Shown: in pieces, positions 9,906 through 18,562 of the stretch
Layout of the letters: the number at the start of each line of letters is the position of its first letter
How positions within the stretch are numbered: the stretch's first letter is position 1
DNA from: Bacteroidales bacterium
GTDB lineage: Bacteria; Bacteroidota; Bacteroidia; Bacteroidales; ML635J-15
Direction: 5' to 3'
Assembly (NCBI GenBank): GCA_016937855.1
Contig: JAFGVU010000045.1
Coordinates: forward strand, 1 to 64,000
DNA length: 64,000 nucleotides
Translations under genes and position numbers: made by a program
The notes under the pieces: model-generated
What the model was told of the DNA's origin: nothing
What the model saw: the letters and a program-made list of their open reading frames with translations, nothing else
The model's database searches: none

Positions 9906-9945
9906 CTCCGGTGGTCATGCCCAACAGATTACCGGAGTTTTTTTT
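9906..9945 (+). terminator. Plus-strand hairpin with T-tract between prmC and tsaC
   Basis: CTCCGGT (9906-9912) pairs with ACCGGAG (9931-9937) and is followed by eight T residues on the plus strand. Both flanking genes are on the minus strand, where no T-tract follows the hairpin. It therefore looks like the end of a short plus-strand transcript. A TATTTTTG box lies upstream at 9844-9851. Confidence 0.5.
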
Positions 9946-10504
9946 ATCTGATAACCTCAATCTGACCATTTTTAAACACTTTTACAATATCTGAGCTTTT
10001 GGCAGTACTAAGTTCATTTAGTTGCAATGGTACAATATAGTCAACAGCCATTTTAATTTCATTATCAATATCAAAAAAGCCTAATGGAGGCTTTTTCCCT
10101 GCAACGTTGGCTGAGGTTGACACTATTGGCTTTCCATACTCACCAATAAGCTGTTGGCAAAACTCACATTTCGCGACCCTAATACCAATAGTTCCATCAG
10201 CAGCAATCAGACTTTTTGACAAGTTCTTTGCCTTTGGGTAAATAATCGTAAGAGGTCTTGTTGAAGCGTCTATTAGTTGATATGCAACATCGGGAATAAA
10301 CTCAACATAATTCTTTAACATTTCTATGCTATCAACCAAAACTAGCATGCTTTTGCTTTCCGATCGCTGTTTTATGGCATAGATAGAAGCTATTGCTTGG
10401 GCGTTGTTTGGATCACAGCCTAAACCCCAAATAGTATCGGTCGGATATAAAACAACACCACCCGAGTTAAGCACTTTAATTGTTTCAGCAATTATTTCTT
10501 TCAT
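9944..10504 (-). CDS. tsaC: Threonylcarbamoyl-AMP synthase (Sua5/YrdC family)
   Basis: 186 residues, matching the short TsaC/YrdC form without the C-terminal Sua5 domain. It makes threonylcarbamoyl-AMP from threonine, bicarbonate and ATP, the first step of the t6A37 modification of tRNAs that read ANN codons. Visible family features are the N-terminal GGVVLYPTDTIWGLGCD segment, the basic KQRSESK loop and the STSANVAGK motif. It overlaps the upstream glycosyltransferase gene by 4 bp and is translated from the same message. Confidence 0.93.
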   Translation of the reverse strand: MKEIIAETIKVLNSGGVVLYPTDTIWGLGCDPNNAQAIASIYAIKQRSESKSMLVLVDSIEMLKNYVEFIPDVAYQLIDASTRPLTIIYPKAKNLSKSLIAADGTIGIRVAKCEFCQQLIGEYGKPIVSTSANVAGKKPPLGFFDIDNEIKMAVDYIVPLQLNELSTAKSSDIVKVFKNGQIEVIR

Positions 10505-11610
10505 AAAGAATTATAAAAATTATTTAGTTTATTACTAACAGTTTCCCTGTCAAATAGTTTATATCTTTGTTTTCCTTCTCTAATTAAGTTTTGTGCAAGT
10601 TCGGGGCTATCCAAAACAGATCTTATGGCAATTCCAATACTTTTTGAGTTTAAAGCTTCGACTTGTATTGCAGCATCTCCTCCTATTTCTGCCGGGCTTC
10701 CTGTATTTGAAGTTATAACAGGCACACCAGAGCTAAAAGCCTCAATTATGGGTATTCCAAATCCTTCGTAAAGAGAAGGGTAAATAAACAACTTACTATT
10801 TTGATAAATAGCTGCCAATTCTTCGGTACTTACATTGCTTAAAAAATGTACACTCTCGTTCATTTTATGAGTATCAATATATTCTTTAAGCTCCTTATAA
10901 TACGATGTTTTCCGCCCCACAAATACAATATCTGTTTTAATGTTAAAATAATAAACTGCCTTAAGTATATTTAGTGCGTTTTTTCTCACCTCCAATGTAC
11001 CGACATTAAGAATGTAATTGTTTTTAAGATTATATTTTTCAAGCACATTTTTAGCTGTTGTTTCTTCGACAGGTTTGGTAAAAATCTGATTACACGATTG
11101 ATAAATCACAACAATTCTGTCATTTTCAATTCCAAAATGCTTAATTATATCACTTTTTGTTTGCTCACTTGTTGCTATTATTTTATCTGCTGATTTACAG
11201 GAGTGTAGAAACTTTTTGTGATATATTTTTCTGTCAATAAAAGGATAAAGCTCTGGTATTTCAAGAAAAATTAGGTCGTGGATAGTAACAACTTTTTTCA
11301 ATTTGAGTTTTTCAATTCCAAATGGCAGTTCATTGCTTAATCCGTGGTAAATATCTAGATTTCTTTTTTCGATATCCTTAACAATTGAGAAAGATCGCCA
11401 ATAGGACTTTCCGGGTTTTGTTTTTGCTTTAGGAAACTCTACATTTTTAAGATATTTTTTTTCGAGTAATTCAGTACTTCTTTCGGGGCTATAAAGCACA
11501 TATTGGTCTTTGGGAAAATACTCATGAAGCGACCTGATAACATCGCGACTGTAGTTGCCCAAACCACTTCTATTTATAAATGCTCTTTTAGCGTCGAAAC
11601 CTATGATCAT
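10501..11610 (-). CDS. Glycosyltransferase family 4 (GT-B fold)
   Basis: 369 residues. This is a GT-B retaining glycosyltransferase of the family 4 type, transferring a sugar from a nucleotide donor to a cell-surface polysaccharide or lipid acceptor; the exact sugar cannot be read. The N-terminal acceptor domain starts with IIGFDAKRAF and the glycine-rich loop SGLGNYSRD. The C-terminal donor-binding domain has VGTLEVRKN and the E-x7-E signature EGFGIPIIEAF. It overlaps tsaC by 4 bp (ATGA), so the pair is translationally coupled although the functions are unrelated. Confidence 0.9.
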   Translation of the reverse strand: MIIGFDAKRAFINRSGLGNYSRDVIRSLHEYFPKDQYVLYSPERSTELLEKKYLKNVEFPKAKTKPGKSYWRSFSIVKDIEKRNLDIYHGLSNELPFGIEKLKLKKVVTIHDLIFLEIPELYPFIDRKIYHKKFLHSCKSADKIIATSEQTKSDIIKHFGIENDRIVVIYQSCNQIFTKPVEETTAKNVLEKYNLKNNYILNVGTLEVRKNALNILKAVYYFNIKTDIVFVGRKTSYYKELKEYIDTHKMNESVHFLSNVSTEELAAIYQNSKLFIYPSLYEGFGIPIIEAFSSGVPVITSNTGSPAEIGGDAAIQVEALNSKSIGIAIRSVLDSPELAQNLIREGKQRYKLFDRETVSNKLNNFYNSL

Positions 11611-11615
11611 ATTCT

Positions 11616-11667
11616 AGTTCGGCACTTCGACTCCGCTAAGTGACCTCACATAACGAAGTTCGGAGTT
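11616..11667. repeat. REP-like intergenic palindromic repeat
   Basis: A GC-richer island between the glycosyltransferase and dapD holds a hairpin CACTT (11623-11627)/AAGTG (11638-11642), followed by a second TTCGGAG block. A diverged relative in the opposite orientation lies at about 46647-46686, sharing AACTCCGA and GTCGAAGT...GCCGAAC. This suggests a dispersed intergenic repeat family. Confidence 0.5.
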
Positions 11668-11683
11668 TTAAGTTAATATATAT

Positions 11684-12502
11684 TTACACAGCCACATCAT
11701 TATCCCTCAACGCATCGTTAAGAGATGTTTTTTTATCTGTTGACTCTTTCCTTTTACCAATAATAAATGCACAAGGAACTTGAAATTCACCGGCAGGGAA
11801 TTTTTTTGGTACAGTACCCGGTATTACTACTGATCGTTCTGGCACAAAACCTTTGTTCTCAATTGGAGTTTCTCCTGAAATATCAATAATTTTTGTTGAT
11901 GCTGTAATTACAACATTTGCACCAAGCACAGCCTCTTCCCCAATTCTTACACCTTCAACAATTATGCATCTGGAACCGATAAAACAATTGTCTTCAATTA
12001 TTACTGGAGCAGCTTGTACGGGCTCTAAAACTCCGCCAATTCCTACGCCACCTGAAAGGTGTACATTTTTACCTATTTGCGCACACGAACCTACAGTTGC
12101 CCATGTATCAACCATTGTTCCAGAATCTACATAAGCACCAATGTTTACATACGACGGCATCATGATTACTCCTGACGCTAAATATGAACCATGTCGGGCA
12201 ACTGCATGAGGAACAACCCTTACGCCAAGTTTATCATAACCGCTTTTCAAAGGTATTTTATCGTGATACTCAAATATCCCAACTTCGCTTTTCTCCATTT
12301 TCTGAATTGGAAAGTACAAAATGACGGCTTTCTTTACCCAATCATTAACTTTCCAACCTTCTGAAGTCTTTTCCGCTACTCGTATTTTTCCTAAATCAAG
12401 CAGGCTAATTACCTCACGGATAGCTTTTTGAGTATTCTCTTCTTTTAACAACTCGCGATTATCCCAAGCAGTTTCAATAATGTTTTTAATCTGTTTAAGC
12501 AT
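11684..12502 (-). CDS. dapD: 2,3,4,5-tetrahydropyridine-2,6-dicarboxylate N-succinyltransferase
   Basis: 272 residues, the usual DapD length. It transfers succinyl from succinyl-CoA to tetrahydrodipicolinate in the succinylase branch of lysine and diaminopimelate synthesis, feeding peptidoglycan. After an all-helical N-terminal domain, the middle is a left-handed beta-helix made of hexapeptide repeats (for example VNIGAYVDSGTMVDTWATVG and IEDNCFIGSRCIIVEGVRI), with the conserved PHAVARHGSYL region before it. It is a single gene, preceded by a TAATTTTG box at 12529-12522 on the minus strand. Confidence 0.95.
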   Translation of the reverse strand: MLKQIKNIIETAWDNRELLKEENTQKAIREVISLLDLGKIRVAEKTSEGWKVNDWVKKAVILYFPIQKMEKSEVGIFEYHDKIPLKSGYDKLGVRVVPHAVARHGSYLASGVIMMPSYVNIGAYVDSGTMVDTWATVGSCAQIGKNVHLSGGVGIGGVLEPVQAAPVIIEDNCFIGSRCIIVEGVRIGEEAVLGANVVITASTKIIDISGETPIENKGFVPERSVVIPGTVPKKFPAGEFQVPCAFIIGKRKESTDKKTSLNDALRDNDVAV

Positions 12503-12577
12503 GGCAACAATTTATAAAATTCAAAATTAGCAAATAGATTTGAAGAAATAGAATATTCAGAAAGATTTTGCTAGGAC

Positions 12578-13525
12578 TTAATCCATTTTTTTCTTAGCAA
12601 TAACTATCATCTCTTCTCCATATTTTAGACAGGACATCGTTTTGTAGATTATATCGTGAGCCAGTAAACCAATCCAAATTACAAATTTTGGAACTTTTGT
12701 TATTTTATTAAAAAAATTCTGACGTTCTGAATTTGATATTGCTTGTTGTGAGGTTTCGGTTTCCTTCTTTTTACGACCTTTTAACCAAGGCAACACAGTA
12801 AACATAAGGAATAATTTTAACTCATAGCTAGATTTAATTTTAATTATTTCGAAACCTTCTTTTTCGAGGAGATATTTGATGCTTTCTTTTGAAAAATAAT
12901 TGATGTGCTCTATCGACATCATGCTCCAGTTCTGTTTTTGCTTTTTTGCAACTTTACTATCTATCTGAGGAACTTGAAAAATAAAATATCCATCGTCTTT
13001 TAATATTGTGCGAGCACGACGAACCACTTCTGCGGGTTTTTCGATATGCTCTAGAACATCCCACATAGTAACAACATCCCAATTTTTTTCTGGAAGACTT
13101 AGATTAAAAAAGTTGTCGTGAACAACGTCAAGATTTAAGTCGTTTGCAGCATAATAATGCATTAACTCAGAGATTTCTACACCTGATACATCAAACCCCA
13201 TAAGTTTCGCGGTGTACAAAAAATGTCCCCATCCAACGCCAATATCATACAACTTGCCCTTCTTAACGAATTTTCGAATTAGTTTAATCCTAAGTTTATG
13301 ACGACGAATTTTTATGTAGTTATTTCCTTGCCTGACAGACTTTAAAACCTCTTCGTCTCGGTAATCTTCATAGGGAATGCTTTCGCGATAAAATTGCGGA
13401 ATAAAAACAAATTTGCAATTCTGACATTCACAAACTTTAAAGTCGTTTCTTTCAAATTTTAATAAAAATGCTTGCGGATCATTATTCCCACATACTTCAC
13501 AATTTATGTTTTCACGATAACTCAT
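12578..13525 (-). CDS. Class I SAM-dependent methyltransferase with N-terminal zinc-ribbon-like cysteines
   Basis: 315 residues from the ATG at 13525. A longer reading from a TTG at 13537 is possible, but that codon lies inside a promoter-like box. The N-terminus has CEVCG and CECQNC, a four- to five-cysteine zinc-binding pattern common in methyltransferases that act on sugars or small molecules. Next comes a Rossmann core with LYDIGVGWGHFL and WDVLEHI (methyltransferase type 11/23). The C-terminal third is basic and ends in a partly hydrophobic segment. The substrate is unknown. Neighbouring envelope genes would fit polysaccharide modification, but that is only an inference. Confidence 0.8.
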   Translation of the reverse strand: MSYRENINCEVCGNNDPQAFLLKFERNDFKVCECQNCKFVFIPQFYRESIPYEDYRDEEVLKSVRQGNNYIKIRRHKLRIKLIRKFVKKGKLYDIGVGWGHFLYTAKLMGFDVSGVEISELMHYYAANDLNLDVVHDNFFNLSLPEKNWDVVTMWDVLEHIEKPAEVVRRARTILKDDGYFIFQVPQIDSKVAKKQKQNWSMMSIEHINYFSKESIKYLLEKEGFEIIKIKSSYELKLFLMFTVLPWLKGRKKKETETSQQAISNSERQNFFNKITKVPKFVIWIGLLAHDIIYKTMSCLKYGEEMIVIAKKKMD

Positions 13526-13534
13526 ACTCGTCGG

Positions 13535-13565
13535 CAAATATACTAAACAAAAATGTCAATACAAA
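13535..13565 (-). promoter_or_regulatory. Bacteroidota-type promoter of the methyltransferase gene
   Basis: On the minus strand TTTG (13565-13562), 19 bp, then TATATTTG (13542-13535), close to the TTTG-N(17-20)-TAnnTTTG consensus. Transcription would begin only a few bases before the ATG at 13525, giving a very short leader. Confidence 0.55.
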
Positions 13566-13605
13566 CATAAAAACATTATCGGATTTTCTAATGATGTCAA
13601 ATTAA

Positions 13606-14685
13606 CTAATCGTTATTAAACCCTGCAACAATTGCAAAATGGTCAGAATCTGAGGTTTTAATAATTTCATGTGAAACACAATCGAATTTTTTGTCGAAGA
13701 GAATATAGTCAATTCTTTGTTTAATGTTAAAGTTGTCCCAAGTGTAACCGGGATATTTCCCCTTTGATACATAGGTGTCTTTTAATCCTTTGGCAACAGT
13801 AAAATAAGTGTAGGTTAATGGACCATCATTAAAGTCGCCACAAACAAAAACAGGATAACTGCAAGAGTCTATTGATGATCTTACCATTTCGGCTTGATGT
13901 GCTCTGGTTTTTAAAGATGACAGGTACTTTTTTAATACAATTTTTATTTTCGTATTATCATCAGATTCTGCAAATTCTTCTATCAGAGTATAATCGTTTT
14001 GATTTAGTTGTATTGACTGTAAATGAACATTAAAGACACGCACAGTATCACTATTAATAACTATATCGCTATAGATATAACCATTAAATGACTGATCAAA
14101 CTTTTTAGCATACTCATTAATTATTGGAAATTTAGATATTGTTACCAATCCAAAATTTTGTCCGCCGACAGCAGTAGCCATTGCAACTTGATGTATATCT
14201 TCTGCTCCAATTTTTTGCATTATTGGTGATAATGTAATAAAATTTTGATTACTATTATTCCAATATGCTTCTTGCAAACATAAAATATCTGGGTTTTCAT
14301 GCTCTATCGAGGAAATAATATTATTCTTTATTTGTTGATTATTATCCCAATTATAAAACCCAAAAACCATAACGTTATACGACATAATCTTAAAATCAGC
14401 GGAAGTATCGGAGGTGCTAAACAAAGTCGAAAACGGAAACACAAGACTGATAAACTTTATACCGGCTAATACTGTAACAAAAGAAATAAATGAATATTTC
14501 CATTTTAATATTAACCAGATTATTGCAAAAAACAGATTTAGTACTGTTAGCCCAACATAAATAAAAGGCAGAAGCGCTACAGCTATAGTTTTTTCCGGAG
14601 AAATGTAAACAGAGAAATAAGTTAAAACAAGAAGAATGGCAACAATAATATTAACTGTCAATAATATAATTCTAATTGTTTTCAA
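13606..14685 (-). CDS. Membrane-anchored endonuclease/exonuclease/phosphatase family protein
   Basis: 359 residues. Three hydrophobic segments occupy about residues 5-100, followed by an EEP-fold catalytic domain. Metal and catalytic signatures are visible: the CLQEAYW glutamate motif, VCGDFNDGPLT and the C-terminal DSDHFAIV histidine motif. The family includes DNases, phosphodiesterases and sphingomyelinase-like enzymes, and the substrate cannot be inferred. It is the last gene of a tightly packed minus-strand run (108-aa membrane protein, mutL, two rhomboids, this gene) with a 1-bp gap to the preceding rhomboid. Confidence 0.87.
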   Translation of the reverse strand: MKTIRIILLTVNIIVAILLVLTYFSVYISPEKTIAVALLPFIYVGLTVLNLFFAIIWLILKWKYSFISFVTVLAGIKFISLVFPFSTLFSTSDTSADFKIMSYNVMVFGFYNWDNNQQIKNNIISSIEHENPDILCLQEAYWNNSNQNFITLSPIMQKIGAEDIHQVAMATAVGGQNFGLVTISKFPIINEYAKKFDQSFNGYIYSDIVINSDTVRVFNVHLQSIQLNQNDYTLIEEFAESDDNTKIKIVLKKYLSSLKTRAHQAEMVRSSIDSCSYPVFVCGDFNDGPLTYTYFTVAKGLKDTYVSKGKYPGYTWDNFNIKQRIDYILFDKKFDCVSHEIIKTSDSDHFAIVAGFNND

Positions 14686-14686
14686 A

Positions 14687-15589
14687 TTATTTTTTATTAC
14701 TCATGTTAAACAATTTTTCCTTTTCACTTTTTGATAAACTTGAGTACCCGGATTGAGCAATTTTTTCCAGAATTTTATCAATTTCGTCCTGTTCAGCCTT
14801 CTTTCTAGCATTATATTCCATATCGTTTTCGGGGCGATTTGGCTTGGTTTTCTTTTTATTGCGATAAGTTATTTTCATGTCCTTCGAAGGCTTAAAGAAC
14901 TCTTTAATCCCATATAAAAACCTTGATAACCAAATAGTTATATCTGTTCCTTTTCGATAGTTAATAACAAATAAATAACCCAAAAAAGCTCCGCCCAAGT
15001 GAGCAATATGTCCTCCGGCATTGTCTATTGGAATACTTATTAAATCGATTACGATTATTCCGATTGCGAGATATTTTAATTTCACCTTACCAAAAAATAG
15101 CATATATACTTGCTGGTTGGGAACCAATGTTGCAACAGCAATAACAATTGCCATAACAGAAGCAGACGCACCCAAAGCTACTGAGAAAAGTGCATCAAAA
15201 GAAAAAGCTGGTATTAAATTAAATGCTGTAATATAAAAAATTGCTCCGGAAATTCCTCCCAAAATATAAACGCCTAACATTTGGCGTTGCGACAAAAATT
15301 GCAAAAAAAGTTTACCAAACCAAAAAAACACTAATAGGTTAAAAAGGATATGAAAAAAATTTGAATGAGTAAACATGTATGTTACAATTGTCCACGGGCG
15401 AACCAAAAGAGAATCTATATCAGCAGGCACAGCAAGCCACGGAACAATGTCAAAAAAGTCTGAGCCTGACAAAAAGCCAAGTATTTTAAACACCATAATT
15501 ATCCCGAAAACAATTAAGTTTAAATAGATAAGTGTGTTAAAATTGTTACGACCTTTGAGGCTATATTTTATTTCGTCGATAAAACTCAT
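14687..15589 (-). CDS. Rhomboid family intramembrane serine protease (second of a pair)
   Basis: 300 residues with a six-helix rhomboid core and a basic C-terminal cytoplasmic tail from about residue 225. The catalytic serine is in GASAS (Ser142) and the histidine in AHLGG (His197). The THSNFFHILFN element of the second helix is also present. Rhomboids cut transmembrane helices of other membrane proteins; the target is unknown. It lies 1 bp after the neighbouring rhomboid gene, so the two are co-expressed. Both keep the full Ser/His dyad, so neither is an inactive iRhom-like copy. Confidence 0.92.
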   Translation of the reverse strand: MSFIDEIKYSLKGRNNFNTLIYLNLIVFGIIMVFKILGFLSGSDFFDIVPWLAVPADIDSLLVRPWTIVTYMFTHSNFFHILFNLLVFFWFGKLFLQFLSQRQMLGVYILGGISGAIFYITAFNLIPAFSFDALFSVALGASASVMAIVIAVATLVPNQQVYMLFFGKVKLKYLAIGIIVIDLISIPIDNAGGHIAHLGGAFLGYLFVINYRKGTDITIWLSRFLYGIKEFFKPSKDMKITYRNKKKTKPNRPENDMEYNARKKAEQDEIDKILEKIAQSGYSSLSKSEKEKLFNMSNKK

Positions 15590-15590
15590 G

Positions 15591-16322
15591 TTAATCCCAC
15601 CTGTTAAACTGTTTTTTCTTCCAAAGCAAAATAAAAATTAAACCAAACAGCATCCCTCCAAGATGGGCAAAGTGAGCAACATTATCTCCACTTCTGTTAG
15701 CAAATCCCATATATATCTCTATCGCGGTAAAAATCATCACTAAGTATTTTGCTTTGATTGGAATTGCAAAATATACATAAAGTAAAACGTTTGGAAACAT
15801 CATTCCGAAGGCAAGTAACAAACCATAAACTGCTCCGGATGCACCAACTGTTGGGGTATTAATCATTAAATTTAAATCGCGCATTTGCGGATCGACATAA
15901 TTTTTACCACTCATTAAAATGTTTCCACCTTCGTTTAACACAGTCTGCACTTGTTCGGTTGCCATTTGGTTTATAAGTGCATTTATCTCCAAATGCATAA
16001 CTCCAAGATGTAAAGCAGCTGCGCCAAGTCCGGTTACAAAGTAATAAATAAAAAACCTTTTTTGTCCCCACACATCTTCGAGTATCTTACCAAACATATA
16101 TAAGGCAAACATATTAAAAAACAAATGCCAAAAGTCGCCATGCATAAACATATGCGAGATTAGTTGAATAGGTTTAAAAAACTCTGATTTCGGACTATAA
16201 ACAGCTAGGAAAAGCTGTAATTCCGGAAACACCATTGTTAACAAAAACAAGGCAACATTAATAATCAGCAATGTTTTTACCACCGGAGGCAAATCTAAAA
16301 ATCCTTTTCTTTGATAATACAT
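15591..16322 (-). CDS. Rhomboid family intramembrane serine protease (first of a pair)
   Basis: 243 residues, close to the minimal six-helix rhomboid. Catalytic Ser162 is in VGASGAVYG and His220 in AHLGGMLFG; MHGDFWHLFFN is the conserved second-helix motif. A loop of about 45 residues (about 110-155) between helices is longer than in GlpG. Its start codon overlaps the last base of mutL, giving translational coupling. The role is intramembrane proteolysis in the inner membrane, with unknown substrates. Confidence 0.93.
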   Translation of the reverse strand: MYYQRKGFLDLPPVVKTLLIINVALFLLTMVFPELQLFLAVYSPKSEFFKPIQLISHMFMHGDFWHLFFNMFALYMFGKILEDVWGQKRFFIYYFVTGLGAAALHLGVMHLEINALINQMATEQVQTVLNEGGNILMSGKNYVDPQMRDLNLMINTPTVGASGAVYGLLLAFGMMFPNVLLYVYFAIPIKAKYLVMIFTAIEIYMGFANRSGDNVAHFAHLGGMLFGLIFILLWKKKQFNRWD

Positions 16323-18148
16323 TAATTCAGTTTCCTTTCAATTTCGTCTATACTAATTATTTCGAGTATTTTTTTCCCATCGGCAGTATGATTATGATTA
16401 GCACACGACATTAATCTATAAAACAAATCCTGCATCTCTTCTTCGTGCAGATGCTTTCCGATTTTAAAAGCAGCAGTTTTGGCAAGAGATAGAGCAATTT
16501 TTTCGTGTAAAACCATTTCTGCACTTGCCGATATTTCTCCCAAAACATAAACCATTTGTTCTAGTGTCTTTTGTGGGTCAATATCAGTCAAATCGCCCGG
16601 AACACCTCTGATTTCAAATTTATCACTCCCCATCATAACAATTTCAAAACCAATATTGTTTAGCTCACTCAACACTTCGACAAGAATCGCTCTATCAGAA
16701 GGAGCTGGCTGAAAAACAACAGGAAAAAGAGTTTTTTGCACAACCCCTTTGCGCGTTTCGAGTAGTTTTAAGAATTTTTCGTACAAAATTTGCTCATGAG
16801 CACGTTTTTGATTAATTAAAATCAATCCTGATTTACCCGAAGTTAAAATATATTTGTTCTTTAGTTGAAAAAATATGTTGCGCTCTTCATTTTTAACACT
16901 TTGCTGATCAAGCAAGCTTGTTTGGGTAGGTATATTTTCCTGAGGTAAATAGAAATCGTCGGGAGTTTGGCTTTTGTTTGTCGTATATACACTCTCCCAA
17001 TTTTCAGGAATTTTATTTCTTTGATATTTTGGAGTACTGCTTTGTTCAAAGGGGTTATAATCAGGATTTATCGGGATATTTGGAGCCTTAAAACTGGTTT
17101 TAGATGTAAAATGTGCATCGCGTGTAATGTTTTCCTCAAACTCCAAACTCGGCACAATGTTAAACTTGCCCAACGACTCTTTTACGGCGGCATTTAAAAT
17201 TTGAAAAATTGCTTGCTCGTCCTCGAACTTAATCTCAGTTTTAGTTGGATGAATATTTATATCAATATTTGCAGGATCGACATCCAGATAAATAAAAAAT
17301 GTGGGGTGTTCTCCTTCTGGAATAAGCTTGTTGTATGCCATCGAAATTGCTTTTCGAAAGTATGGATGATACATATACCGATTATTGACAAAGAAAAACT
17401 GCTCGCCGGTAGATTTTTTTGACCTTTCCGGCTTCGCAATAAAGCCCGACACATTAACTATTGAAGTATCGGTATTGATACTGATTAAATTTTGATTAAG
17501 ATTTTTTCCAAATACAGTTACAATTCTTTGTCTTAGGTTTTCGGGCTTAATCTGAAAAACAGGATTGCCATCAGACACAAATGTAAAAGATATTTCTGGG
17601 TTGGTAAGTATTATTCGATGAAGTTCGTTTAAAATGTGCCTATATTCAGCTCTATCAGATTTTAAGAATTTTCGCCTTGCTGGCACATTATAAAACAGGT
17701 TTTTGATCAAGAAATTTGTTCCTACTGGGCAAGCAGTAGGTTCTTGAGATATTATTTCGGAGCCGGATATGCAAATATGAGTTCCAACACTTGAAGTCTC
17801 TGTTTTTGTTTTGACCTCTACCGAAGCAATTGCTGCAATCGAAGCCAAAGCTTCGCCACGAAACCCCATTGTTTTTATGGCAAATAGATCTTCGGCTTTG
17901 GATATTTTTGATGTTGCATGGCGTTCAAAACACATTCTGGCATCAGTTTGCGACATACCACAACCATTATCTATAATCTGTATAAATGTTTTTCCGGCAT
18001 CTTTAACCTGTATCTGTATTTCGGTTGCACCTGCATCAATAGAATTTTCGACGAGCTCTTTAATTACAGAAGCCGGTCGCTGAATAACCTCACCGGCAGC
18101 AATTTGGTTTGCAACGGCATCGGATAGTAATTTGATCAAGTCTGACAT
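16322..18148 (-). CDS. mutL: DNA mismatch repair protein MutL
   Basis: 608 residues. MutL couples MutS mismatch recognition to strand incision and unwinding. The N-terminal GHKL ATPase is complete: AAGEVIQRPASVIKELVEN, DNGCGM and GFRGEALASI. The transducer domain follows to about residue 330, then a linker and a C-terminal dimerisation domain. In that domain the place of the endonuclease motif DQHA-x2-E-x4-E reads NQKRAHEQILYE (446-457): the two glutamates remain but the Asp and His are replaced. Nicking activity may therefore be lost or altered. The gene sits between a small membrane protein and two rhomboids with 1-base overlaps. Confidence 0.95.
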   Translation of the reverse strand: MSDLIKLLSDAVANQIAAGEVIQRPASVIKELVENSIDAGATEIQIQVKDAGKTFIQIIDNGCGMSQTDARMCFERHATSKISKAEDLFAIKTMGFRGEALASIAAIASVEVKTKTETSSVGTHICISGSEIISQEPTACPVGTNFLIKNLFYNVPARRKFLKSDRAEYRHILNELHRIILTNPEISFTFVSDGNPVFQIKPENLRQRIVTVFGKNLNQNLISINTDTSIVNVSGFIAKPERSKKSTGEQFFFVNNRYMYHPYFRKAISMAYNKLIPEGEHPTFFIYLDVDPANIDINIHPTKTEIKFEDEQAIFQILNAAVKESLGKFNIVPSLEFEENITRDAHFTSKTSFKAPNIPINPDYNPFEQSSTPKYQRNKIPENWESVYTTNKSQTPDDFYLPQENIPTQTSLLDQQSVKNEERNIFFQLKNKYILTSGKSGLILINQKRAHEQILYEKFLKLLETRKGVVQKTLFPVVFQPAPSDRAILVEVLSELNNIGFEIVMMGSDKFEIRGVPGDLTDIDPQKTLEQMVYVLGEISASAEMVLHEKIALSLAKTAAFKIGKHLHEEEMQDLFYRLMSCANHNHTADGKKILEIISIDEIERKLN

Positions 18149-18474
18149 TATTTGCTAAAAAATTTAATTAAAGGCGTTAAGTCAACTACTAATAAAATGT
18201 ATGCCATAAAGAATAAAACTGCCATAATGACAAAAAGTCTTATTGTTGAGCTTCGACTTCGATATGCTTTTCGCGGCATTTTTGGACGAAAACTGCCTTT
18301 AATTGTACTCCCGGGTTTGTACCCATCTTCATTGCTGTCAACTTGTGCTTTGCCTCTCATTTCACGTAATTCTTTACGTCGCTCATCTCTATCCTCCTTG
18401 TCTGGATCGTAAAAACGAGGTTTATAATCGAAAACGTTATATTGTGGTAATTTAAAAAAACTTCCTACACCCAT
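18148..18474 (-). CDS. Small single-pass membrane protein of unknown function upstream of mutL
   Basis: 108 residues. A hydrophilic, strongly charged N-terminal half (DPDKEDRDERRKELREMRGK) is followed by one transmembrane helix at about residues 80-100 and a short tail. No family motif is recognised; similar short proteins occur next to mutL in other Bacteroidota. The stop codon overlaps the mutL start by one base, and a TACTTTTG box at 18496-18489 lies upstream. It is therefore probably the first gene of the mutL-rhomboid operon. Confidence 0.75.
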   Translation of the reverse strand: MGVGSFFKLPQYNVFDYKPRFYDPDKEDRDERRKELREMRGKAQVDSNEDGYKPGSTIKGSFRPKMPRKAYRSRSSTIRLFVIMAVLFFMAYILLVVDLTPLIKFFSK

Positions 18475-18562
18475 AATTAAATTTTTTACAAAAGTATCAA
18501 TTTTTTAGTACTGTTCTTAGACTTAATAACACTATTTTATTGCTTTTATTTTTATTCCGTAA

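Noticed and set aside
17201-17422. Plus-strand frames inside mutL
   Set aside because: Shadow frames of a well-supported gene.
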